A stretch of DNA of 64,000 bases from Methylococcus capsulatus (GTDB lineage Bacteria > Pseudomonadota > Gammaproteobacteria > Methylococcales > Methylococcaceae), in contig NZ_CP104311.1 of assembly GCF_036864975.1 (NCBI RefSeq), positions 2,086,001-2,150,000 on the forward strand, written 5' to 3'. The notes beneath the pieces are model-generated. The model did no database searches. It was not told the DNA's origin and worked only from the letters and a program-made list of their open reading frames with translations. Made by a program: the position numbers and the translations under genes. Numbering within the stretch: the stretch's first letter is position 1; the number at the start of each line of letters is the position of its first letter. Below are positions 1 to 7,458 of this stretch, one piece after another.

Positions 1-42
1 AGATGATCGCCCATTGACCCCGGTCAGTTTACAGGCGGCTGG

Positions 43-2475
43 TCAAGGGGATGGGTTTTGCAGCAACCGTCGCAGGGCTTCTTCGATCCGGGTGAGCATC
101 CGCCCATAGGGCTCGGTCTCGCCCCCTCGCAAAGGGGCGCCGAAGCGCACGCTCACGGGCGCTACGGCGCGCGGGACGATTTTGCCCGGCGGCATGACCC
201 GTTCGGTGCCTTCGATGACCATGGGTACCACTGGCACGCCCATGTCGACCGCTATGGTGCCGGCGCCCCGGCGTAGTGGCTGGATGCCCAGGCCGCTCCG
301 GTTCATCTGGCCTTCCGGGAAGATCAGTACGTTCCAGCCGTCATCCAGGAGGTGGCCGACGAGCTCGAGGCCGGGACGGATGTTCTCGTCGGGTTCACTG
401 GGGAGCGGGAAGGCATTGAGCGCGAGTTCGCCGACCGGCACGGCCCAGCGGTAGCGGGTGTAGAGCACGCCAGTGGCAGCGGCAATGGCGAGTCGATAGC
501 GGAAGCGCTCGGGCAGGGCGAAGGTGGCGATGGCGGAGTCGAGATAACTGCGATGGTTGGCCATGAATATCACTGGGCCTTCCAGCGCTGCCAGGTGCTC
601 CCAGCCCGAGATCCGGAGGCGGCAGAACGGTGCGATCCACCATTGCAGAAAAATCTTTTGCGCCAGGGGACGCAGCTTCGAAGCCAAGGGCGACAGCGAC
701 CAGCGGGGATAGGCGGCGAGTTGGGGCATCCGGCCACGGCGGTTTACCAGCAGGGCCTCGAGATCGGCCACCGTGGTCTGCGGGCCGACGTCGGTTTCGT
801 CCAGGCAGACGCCGAGATCTTCTTCGATACGGGCCACGAGTTCGATACGGAGCAGGGAGTCGAGTCCCAGGTCGGGGATCAGGCGAGTGTCATCGCTCAG
901 GGCGCTGGCCTCGGTTCCGGCCACCTGGGCCAGGAGAAGTCGAAGTGGTGTCGTCCGTCCAGCGGGGCCCGCTTGAGCCGAGGGCTCCCGTCGCAGCCGG
1001 CGCAGGACTTCGTCCTTCTTGACCTTGCGCGTGACCGCACGCGGGAAGTCGGCGTCCGGCCAGACTGACCAGCTCACGATGCGCTGATGCGGCGCCAGGT
1101 GGCGGTTGGCTTCCGCGACGATGCCGGCTGCCCGTGCCTCGTCAGCCAGCAGCACGGCGTGGATGAGGGTGCGTCCGCCGCTTTCCAGTCCGACGACGGC
1201 GCAGTCCGTGACGCCGGCAGTGCGGTTGAGCACGGCCTCTATGTCCTCGGGAAATACGTTTTCTCCTCCCGGCCCGAGGATCATATAGCGTTTCCTGCCG
1301 TAGACGTAGAGGAAGCCGTCGGCATCGAGGCGACCAACGTCGTCGGTTTTCAACCAGCCGTCGGTGAAAGCCGCTTCGGTGCGTGCCGGGTCGCCGAAAT
1401 AACCGGCCATGACCATGGGGCCCTTCACCAGGATCTCGCCGTCGGGGGCGATGCGCAGCTCGACTTCCGCCAGCGGCTTGCCGACCGAGCCGATGCGATG
1501 GGCTTGGGGTGTGTTGGCGGCGATTACCGGGCTGGTTTCGGTCAGACCGTAGCCTTGCAGCACTTCGAAGCCCAGCGCCCACCATTTTTCCTCGACGATC
1601 GGATCCAGTGGAGCGCCGCCGCAGACGAGGGTCCGCAGGGATTTTGAAATCTGGGCTCTGATCCTGCCTCGCAGCAGAGGCCGCAGGAATACGGGGATCC
1701 CGCCGAGGCGGGCCTCCAGCCGGTCCAGCATGGTCTTGAGGACCTCCGGCACAGCGACGAGGTGAGTGGCGGGGGTGTGCGCCAGGGCATCGAGCACGCT
1801 GCGGGTGGTCGGCGCGGTGAGGTAGCTGACCGGACAGCCCGCGGCGAGCGGGCAGAACAGGCTGGTCATCTGGCCGTAAACGTGGAACAGCGGGACCAGA
1901 CTCAGGACATGGTCATCCGGTGCCAGCGGAACGGCACGCGCAACCGCGCTCAAGTCGGAGAGCAGGTTGGCGTGGGTGAGCATGACGCCCTTGGGATCAC
2001 CTGTGGTCCCCGAGGTATAGATGATCTCGGCCAGTTGTGCGGGACCGGTGGGGGCAGCCGGCCGGTCGGTTGGCACCGTCCCGAGACGTTCGATGTCGGC
2101 GACGGGCAGCGGGGCGCTTTCCCAGTGGCAGCGGGGCGACGCCAGGACCAGACTCGGCCCGGCCGATCGAACCAGATTGGCGAGCTGTTCCGGCGGGCTC
2201 CTGGGGTTGAGTGGCACCACGACCGCACCGCGTGCGGCGATGGCGAAGAAGGCCGCCACCCAGTGAGGCGAGTTTTCGGCGAACAGAAACACCCGGTCGC
2301 CGCAGCCGACGCTGTGTCTGTCCAGCAACGACGTCAGCTTTGCGGCGTGGGTTCCGAGTTCTAGGTAGCTCCAGCGTAGGGTGCGGTAGCGTGGACGGTA
2401 CTGTATGGCGAGGCGGGGACCGTAACGACCCACCACGCCGTCCAGGAATTCGGAAATTGACGCGACCGTTTCCAT
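43..2475 (-). CDS. Acyl-ACP/acyl-CoA synthetase - ACP - acyltransferase fusion protein
   Basis: An 810-residue three-part protein. Residues from about 10 to 500 form an AMP-dependent (ANL) synthetase: the phosphate loop YTSGTTGDPKG lies near residue 155, GYGLTETSP near 310 and a C-terminal GRKRYMI hinge follows. A carrier-protein domain follows, with LGLDSLLR providing the serine for phosphopantetheine. The last 200 residues are a PlsC-type acyltransferase with NHRSYLD (the HX4D box) and FPEGQMNRSG. The fusion suggests that a fatty acid is activated, loaded on the built-in carrier and transferred to a lysophospholipid or similar acceptor, as in Aas-type lipid recycling; the acceptor is an inference. 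The start is an ATG at 2475. The gene stands alone on the minus strand and its 3' end lies near the window edge. Confidence 0.85.
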   Translation of the reverse strand: METVASISEFLDGVVGRYGPRLAIQYRPRYRTLRWSYLELGTHAAKLTSLLDRHSVGCGDRVFLFAENSPHWVAAFFAIAARGAVVVPLNPRSPPEQLANLVRSAGPSLVLASPRCHWESAPLPVADIERLGTVPTDRPAAPTGPAQLAEIIYTSGTTGDPKGVMLTHANLLSDLSAVARAVPLAPDDHVLSLVPLFHVYGQMTSLFCPLAAGCPVSYLTAPTTRSVLDALAHTPATHLVAVPEVLKTMLDRLEARLGGIPVFLRPLLRGRIRAQISKSLRTLVCGGAPLDPIVEEKWWALGFEVLQGYGLTETSPVIAANTPQAHRIGSVGKPLAEVELRIAPDGEILVKGPMVMAGYFGDPARTEAAFTDGWLKTDDVGRLDADGFLYVYGRKRYMILGPGGENVFPEDIEAVLNRTAGVTDCAVVGLESGGRTLIHAVLLADEARAAGIVAEANRHLAPHQRIVSWSVWPDADFPRAVTRKVKKDEVLRRLRREPSAQAGPAGRTTPLRLLLAQVAGTEASALSDDTRLIPDLGLDSLLRIELVARIEEDLGVCLDETDVGPQTTVADLEALLVNRRGRMPQLAAYPRWSLSPLASKLRPLAQKIFLQWWIAPFCRLRISGWEHLAALEGPVIFMANHRSYLDSAIATFALPERFRYRLAIAAATGVLYTRYRWAVPVGELALNAFPLPSEPDENIRPGLELVGHLLDDGWNVLIFPEGQMNRSGLGIQPLRRGAGTIAVDMGVPVVPMVIEGTERVMPPGKIVPRAVAPVSVRFGAPLRGGETEPYGRMLTRIEEALRRLLQNPSP

Positions 2476-2608
2476 TCGTCAGACCTCGAGATTGCGGCGA
2501 GGATACTTGTTTAACTATGCTGCGATTGTAGGTGCTGCCCGCCGGTGTCGGTTTCTGGAACCGGGTGGCCGAACAAATCCTTGCGTTTTCTTCCGAACGG
2601 CTTTCCTC

Positions 2609-3265
2609 ATGAAAAACCAAGCCAGGGAAGTGGCCTTTCTTACCTGGATCGACCGGCTCAGACAACGGATCGGCTTCCGCAGCGGGGGTTGCCTTCTGTT
2701 CGGTATCATCCTTTTGTTCGGCCTGGCCGGTGCGATCGCTGATATCCGGCCGGGAACCTGGCTCAGGTATTTCGATCTCGACCGCGAATACACTGTGCCC
2801 ACCCTGTTTTCGGGCGGCCTGCTGCTGATGGCGGCGTGGGAGTCCTTTACCGCGGCATCTTCGAAGCGGCTCGACGCCTGGTCATTCGTGCTCGCGGCCA
2901 TGTTTCTTGAGATGGGTTTCGACGAGACGCTGATCATACACGAGCGCATCGAGCAGGCCACCGGTGTCGATTGGCAGATTCTTTACCTGCCGGTCATGGT
3001 CTTTGCCGGCATCGCCTGGTTTTGGGTCTTCACGCAGCTGCGAGAGGAGCTGCTGCGGCGGTTATGGATCGCCGGCGCCATCGCCTGGACCGCATCCCAA
3101 TTGTTCGAGGCCGCCGAGTGGGGGTGGGGGGGAGAGAGCAGGGTTTCTCTGCCCAGCTACCTCTATCTGGTGCATGTCGAGGAGATGCTGGAAATGTCGG
3201 GTTCCTCCTTTTTTCTGTTGACGCTGTGGCTCCTGAACGGCGGTCCTTCGATTTCACGGAAATGA
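2609..3265 (+). CDS. Multi-pass membrane protein of unknown function
   Basis: A 218-residue protein with about six hydrophobic segments, for example CLLFGIILLFGLAGAIADI near residue 28 and a VMVFAGIAWFWVF stretch in the middle. I do not recognise the family. Acidic and aromatic residues sit next to the membrane segments (FLEMGFDETLIIHERIE, FEAAEWGWGGES). The reading frame is open from 2492, but the first 39 residues of that longer version are Arg/Cys-rich and look non-coding, so I chose the ATG at 2609; no strong ribosome site precedes either. It lies between the divergent synthetase fusion and the PhoU-like gene, 93 bases upstream of the latter. Confidence 0.55.
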   Translation: MKNQAREVAFLTWIDRLRQRIGFRSGGCLLFGIILLFGLAGAIADIRPGTWLRYFDLDREYTVPTLFSGGLLLMAAWESFTAASSKRLDAWSFVLAAMFLEMGFDETLIIHERIEQATGVDWQILYLPVMVFAGIAWFWVFTQLREELLRRLWIAGAIAWTASQLFEAAEWGWGGESRVSLPSYLYLVHVEEMLEMSGSSFFLLTLWLLNGGPSISRK

Positions 3266-3358
3266 CACGCAACGATAACGTTTCGTGGAGGGAAGCCGGA
3301 TGTCCATCGTGGTAGTTTGTGAAAGATATCTTGCGCGTTCCGCCCTGCTGAAATCGAC

Positions 3359-3988
3359 ATGAAATTCGATTACGCCGCCCATTCACTCAAGAAAATCTTT
3401 CAGGATCATCTGAGCTGCTGCGTCGAGTGTGGCCAGGTTTTAGAGCGGCTGTTCGCCGAGCTCGACGCCGCAGAAACGCACATCGGCCTGATCCGGCAGC
3501 TCGAGGAAAAGGGCGATGCGCTGATGCGCGAAGCGTATGACGCGCTGGAGACCGCCCCTTATTCCGAGCTGGTGCTGCTGATCCAGCAGTTTGCCAGGCA
3601 TGTCGACGACATTCTTGACGGTCTGAACGATACCGCCAGGGTGATCGACATCTTCACGCCTCAACGGGCGGAAACCGCCGCGCTCGACCTGCTCGCGATC
3701 ATCCTGGGGATGGTCCGGCGGCTGTCGGCGGAAATGGACCACTATCCGGAAAACCCGCTCGCAGGCATCAAACAATGCCGAGAGGAGCTCAAGGTATCGG
3801 AGACGAGCGCTGACCTGGTGTATCACGAGTGGCGGAAGTCCCAGCGGCGTTATAGCACTTTGTCGCTCCTGGCCGAATCGGACTGGACCGAGATTTTAGG
3901 GATCCTGGAGAAAACCACGGATTCTTGCTATCACGCAGCTCTCGTGCTCGAGCGCATCACCAAATACCGGTTGAGACAGGCTTCCTGA
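3359..3988 (+). CDS. PhoU-like DUF47 family protein (possible phosphate-transport regulator)
   Basis: A 209-residue, mostly helical protein resembling the DUF47/PhoU-related family that usually accompanies Pit phosphate permeases. Family-like features are the repeated acidic helices and the pattern LEEKGDALMREAYDALE near residue 50, followed by a second set (FARHVDDILDGLNDTARVID) typical of PhoU three-helix bundles with metal-binding acidic residues. No pit gene is adjacent: upstream is a membrane protein of another type and downstream a convergent RNA-binding protein gene. Its partner is therefore unknown from this window. The family assignment is by pattern only. Confidence 0.7.
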   Translation: MKFDYAAHSLKKIFQDHLSCCVECGQVLERLFAELDAAETHIGLIRQLEEKGDALMREAYDALETAPYSELVLLIQQFARHVDDILDGLNDTARVIDIFTPQRAETAALDLLAIILGMVRRLSAEMDHYPENPLAGIKQCREELKVSETSADLVYHEWRKSQRRYSTLSLLAESDWTEILGILEKTTDSCYHAALVLERITKYRLRQAS

Positions 3989-4007
3989 CGCGCCTGCGGC
4001 CGACCTC

Positions 4008-4032
4008 CCGCGCGGCGGCCGGGGCCGCGCGG
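4008..4032. terminator. GC-rich hairpin between convergent genes
   Basis: A perfect 9-bp inverted repeat, CCGCGCGGC (4008-4016) and GCCGCGCGG (4024-4032), with a 7-base loop. It lies between the 3' ends of the DUF47 gene (3988) and the RRM gene (4058). There is no T-run on either side, so it may stall or protect both transcripts rather than act as a classical intrinsic terminator. Confidence 0.35.
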
Positions 4033-4057
4033 AAGCCAGAGACAGCGCCTTCTGCGC

Positions 4058-4342
4058 TCAGTAACGCCTGCCGCCGCCAGTGCCGCCGCGCCTCTCCGGC
4101 GGACGGGCTTCATTGACCATCAGATTACGTCCGTCCATCTCTTTGCCGTTGAGTCCGGCAATGGCGGCTTGAGCCTCCTGGTCGCTGCCCATTTCCACGA
4201 ACCCGAATCCCCTGGATCGGCCGGTGGCGCGGTCCATGACGACCTGGGCCGATTTCACGGTGCCGTATGCTGCGAAAGTCCGTTCCAGGTCGGCATCGCC
4301 GACACGATAGTTCAAGTTGCCTACATATAGCTTGCTGCCCAC
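4058..4342 (-). CDS. Small RRM-type RNA-binding protein
   Basis: A 94-residue single RNA-recognition-motif protein. RNP2 is LYVGNL at residues 5-10 and RNP1 is RGFGFVEM near residue 45. The short C-terminal tail is Gly/Arg-rich (RRGGTGGGRRY). Such bacterial RRM proteins are often cold-induced RNA-binding proteins. The start is a GTG at 4342, placed just before the RRM and preceded by a run of Gs about seven bases upstream; the frame is open further upstream but that extension is not RRM-like. It is divergent from a DEAD-box RNA helicase gene across a 307-base spacer, so the two could share cold or stress control (inference). Confidence 0.85.
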   Translation of the reverse strand: MGSKLYVGNLNYRVGDADLERTFAAYGTVKSAQVVMDRATGRSRGFGFVEMGSDQEAQAAIAGLNGKEMDGRNLMVNEARPPERRGGTGGGRRY

Positions 4343-4649
4343 GAAAGACCCCCGTCGAGGTTCATGAAAACCTGCAATCCACAATAAAACAAAAATGCCT
4401 GATTCGACAGGGGAGGACTGAAAAATATTTCCGGCCGTCTGCGCTGCCGGCATGGATTGGGGGGGCACTCCGGCTGTTTTGAGCTTTTGGGTGACATTGG
4501 GAGGCAGTCGCCTTATAATTTTGACTACGGCACGTTCAACCAATCATCGTGCCGTGTTCTTCTTGAACCCTCCCGATCCATTGAATCGTCTGCCTCGATT
4601 GGTGCCGTTTTTCCCTGGAACGGCAGGCCGTCGCAGGACACCACTAAAT
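4343..4649. other. 307-base divergent spacer between RRM and DEAD-box helicase genes
   Basis: No supported gene. The left part (4370-4430) is A/T-richer than its surroundings (ACAATAAAACAAAAATG), fitting a promoter region for the RRM gene. The right part would be a long untranslated leader for the helicase. An open frame from 4452 runs into the helicase but its translation is not helicase-like. Confidence 0.4.
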
Positions 4650-5996
4650 ATGTCATCTGATTTGAATTCTGCCGGCCCGGCTTTTGCCGATCTGGGGCTG
4701 GCTCAGCCCCTTTTGCGCGCCGTTTCCGAAGCCGGTTACGTCCGTCCCACCCCCATCCAGGCACAGGCGATCCCGCTTCTGCTCGCCGGCGGCGATCTGT
4801 TGGCGGCGGCCCAGACGGGAACCGGCAAGACCGCCGGGTTCACCCTCCCGATTCTGCACAGGCTGCTGGAGAAACAAGTTCCGCGCCGGCCGCGGCGTCC
4901 GCGCTGTCTCATCCTCACTCCCACTCGCGAGCTGGCGGCGCAGGTGCTGGAATCGGTCGAAACCTACGGCAAGTACGTCCCGCTGAAAGCCACGGTCATG
5001 TTCGGCGGGGTGGGGCTCAACCCCCAGGTCCGTGCTCTCGGGGCCGGCATCGACATCCTCGTTGCCACGCCGGGTCGACTGCTCGACCATTGCGGACAGA
5101 AGACCGTTGACCTTGCCGGTGTGGAAATCCTCGTACTGGATGAGGCGGACCGTATGCTCGACATGGGGTTTATCCGCGACATCCGGCGGATTCTGGGACT
5201 GCTGCCGAAGCAGAGGCAGAACATGCTGTTTTCGGCCACGTTCTCGGATGAAATCCGGGCGCTCGCCGACGATCTGCTGAACAATCCCGGCTATGTCGAA
5301 GTGGCACGCCGCAACGCCGCTTCCGATCTGGTCGACCAGACCGTCCATTTGGTCGCGCAAGAACACAAACGCGATCTGCTCACCCATTTGATCCGCCGGC
5401 ACGACTGGCGCCAGGTGCTGGTATTCACCCGGACCAAGCATGGTGCGAACCGGTTGGCGGAAAAACTGGCCGAGGATGGCATTCCGGCGGCGGCGATTCA
5501 CGGCAACAAGAGCCAGTCGGCGCGCACCCGGGCGCTGGCGGATTTCAAGGATGGCAGGGTGCCGGTCCTGGTGGCCACGGACATCGCGGCACGCGGACTG
5601 GACATCGATCAGCTACCCCATGTAGTGAACTTCGAGTTGCCGAATGTGCCGGAGGACTACGTCCATCGGATTGGCCGCACCGGGCGGGCCGGCAACACCG
5701 GGTCCGCTGTGTCGTTGGTGGCGAAGGAGGAGCTGAAGCTGCTGAATGGTATCGAGCGTCTGATCAAACGCCCGATTCAGCGGGGGGCGGTGGAGGATTT
5801 CGCCCCGCAGGCCGAGCGCCGGGAAGACCGGTCGCGGCGGTCGTCGCAAGAGGTGCGTGAGGGGGGCGGCAGGCAGTCTCCCCCGGACCAGCCCAAGGCG
5901 CGGGCAGGGCTGGCGCCCCGCAGCGCCGCCCGGCATTTGCCGAAGCCGCAGAGGGCAGGCAACCGGCTGCGCAGCCAGGGCGGCAAACGCGGTTGA
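4650..5996 (+). CDS. rhlE: DEAD-box ATP-dependent RNA helicase, RhlE-like
   Basis: A 448-residue superfamily 2 helicase that unwinds short RNA duplexes, with likely roles in ribosome assembly or RNA decay. All core motifs are visible in order: the Q motif ([14 protein letters not shown]), motif I (AQTGTGKT), Ia (PTRELAAQ), GG, Ib (TPGRLLD), II (DEAD in [13 protein letters not shown]), III (SAT), IV (VLVFTRTK), V ([12 protein letters not shown]) and VI ([10 protein letters not shown]). The tail of about 80 residues is Arg/Lys-rich, as in RhlE proteins, and likely binds RNA. The start ATG at 4650 is chosen by alignment with the compact RhlE N-terminus; only a weak AGGA precedes it. Confidence 0.92.
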   Translation: MSSDLNSAGPAFADLGLAQPLLRAVSEAGYVRPTPIQAQAIPLLLAGGDLLAAAQTGTGKTAGFTLPILHRLLEKQVPRRPRRPRCLILTPTRELAAQVLESVETYGKYVPLKATVMFGGVGLNPQVRALGAGIDILVATPGRLLDHCGQKTVDLAGVEILVLDEADRMLDMGFIRDIRRILGLLPKQRQNMLFSATFSDEIRALADDLLNNPGYVEVARRNAASDLVDQTVHLVAQEHKRDLLTHLIRRHDWRQVLVFTRTKHGANRLAEKLAEDGIPAAAIHGNKSQSARTRALADFKDGRVPVLVATDIAARGLDIDQLPHVVNFELPNVPEDYVHRIGRTGRAGNTGSAVSLVAKEELKLLNGIERLIKRPIQRGAVEDFAPQAERREDRSRRSSQEVREGGGRQSPPDQPKARAGLAPRSAARHLPKPQRAGNRLRSQGGKRG

Positions 5997-6244
5997 CGGT
6001 CTGCTGCGAGCCGGAGGGCATCTCCGCCTTGCCGGCTTCCCGTGCGCGGCCGTTCGTTTCGCTCAACAGTTTGTCACCCCGTGCTTTGTTGCCGTCAACG
6101 CCGGCAGCGGATAGTCTGAATCCGGCCTTGGATTAACCGGGGGACTCCAGTCATTCCGTGACCGGCCCGCTGTGTCGAGCGGAGCCGTTTCTCCCGGGTT
6201 CAGCCAGGGTTTCTTTCAGACAGCATTCGTGCGGAGGAAAGATC

Positions 6245-7258
6245 ATGATCCTGAGCAATCTGACGTCGCACCTGAAGTTTCCCAGCATCGACCGTCTGTG
6301 GCCGGATGTAACCGTCGAGGACGTGCTGTCGGCGGTGATTCTAATCACGTTTGCTTCTTTGATGGCGATCGAGATCCGCTATGGCGGGGGCGTGCGAACC
6401 GACCCCTCGGTGCGGAAATCGTACCGGACGAACCTGTCGCTGTTCCTGTTCAACGACTTACTGATGTCCGCCTTGTCGGTGTCTTCCCTGCTGGTATTGG
6501 CGGAGTGCCATGCCGGCGGTGGACTCCTGGCCGGCGTGAGCACCCCCTGGCTTCGTGGGCTGCTGGCCTTGCTCCTGCTCGATCTGGTGCTGTATTGCTG
6601 GCACTGGGCCAGCCACCGCCTGCCCTGGCTGTGGCTGTTCCACAAGGTGCACCACAGCGATCATTCGATGAACGTGACGACCGGTTTCCGACTGCATTTC
6701 GCCGAGGTGCTGTTGACGGTACTGGTCAAGGCCGGCTTCATCGTGGTCACGGGCGTACATGCCGCCCAGGTCCTGTTCAGCGAGGCGCTGATCACCCTGG
6801 CCGTGTTGTTTCACCATGCCGATATTTCGTTTCCGGGGGAGTGCCGGCTGGGTCATATCTTCATCGTGCCAAGCCTGCACCGTGTGCATCACTCGGCTTT
6901 GCGCAGCGAGCACGATCGTAATTACGGCGCACTGTTTTCGTTTTGGGACCGGTTTTTCGGCACACTGCTGGAAGTCCAGCCGGCACAGATCGGATTACGC
7001 GACGTGGAGCCCTTGAATTTCACCGAAACCCTGAAGTTCGGTTTCACCTATGTCTATATGCCGACGCCACGTCCTCTTCGACTTCGCCCCCGGCAGCCAT
7101 TGGAACCGATGATCGCCGAAGCCGCCTATTTCCGGGCCGAAAAGCGCGGATTCGTTCCGGGGTTCGAAATGTTCGACTGGCTGGCCGCCGAGCGCGAAAT
7201 CGAGGAGCGGTTGAACGGTGGGAGCGGTAACGCCGGCGCTGTCCGCCAGACGCCGTAA
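6245..7258 (+). CDS. Sterol desaturase / fatty acid hydroxylase family membrane protein
   Basis: A 337-residue integral membrane protein of the fatty-acid-hydroxylase/sterol-desaturase superfamily. The di-iron histidine boxes are complete: HWASH (120-124), HKVHH (133-137), H190-H191 and HRVHH (212-216). Hydrophobic segments lie at about 28-42, 65-85 and 105-120. The ATG at 6245 has a GGAGG site at 6233-6237. It lies 200 bases upstream of bstABC and sdmAB on the same strand, which makes a sterol substrate likely, but the position oxidised cannot be read from sequence. Enzymes of this fold perform C-5 desaturation or C-4 methyl oxidation in eukaryotic sterol synthesis; in Methylococcus the C-4 step is assigned to the Rieske enzyme instead. 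Function here is an open question. Confidence 0.85.
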   Translation: MILSNLTSHLKFPSIDRLWPDVTVEDVLSAVILITFASLMAIEIRYGGGVRTDPSVRKSYRTNLSLFLFNDLLMSALSVSSLLVLAECHAGGGLLAGVSTPWLRGLLALLLLDLVLYCWHWASHRLPWLWLFHKVHHSDHSMNVTTGFRLHFAEVLLTVLVKAGFIVVTGVHAAQVLFSEALITLAVLFHHADISFPGECRLGHIFIVPSLHRVHHSALRSEHDRNYGALFSFWDRFFGTLLEVQPAQIGLRDVEPLNFTETLKFGFTYVYMPTPRPLRLRPRQPLEPMIAEAAYFRAEKRGFVPGFEMFDWLAAEREIEERLNGGSGNAGAVRQTP

Positions 7259-7270
7259 AGCCTACGACAG

Positions 7271-7307
7271 CGGGCCACTTGTCCGCAATTTCTGAGGAGG
7301 TGGCCCG
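7271..7307. repeat. Inverted repeat between desaturase gene and bstA
   Basis: CGGGCCAC (7271-7278) and GTGGCCCG (7300-7307) form a perfect 8-bp stem 13 bases after the desaturase stop codon. No T-run follows, so it could be an mRNA 3'-end or processing hairpin or an operator. It marks a possible boundary between the desaturase transcript and the bst genes. Confidence 0.4.
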
Positions 7308-7458
7308 AACGGAGTCATGACATTACGATTTTATTTTAAGGTGCTCACAATTTAGACTATGCATCGAAAGCACTGCCGTGGAGTGTTTTTTTGCGTCCGG
7401 CCCACCGGAGATCCAGTTCGGACACCGTCCCGCAAGGCCTTGAAACGAACCCCTTCGA

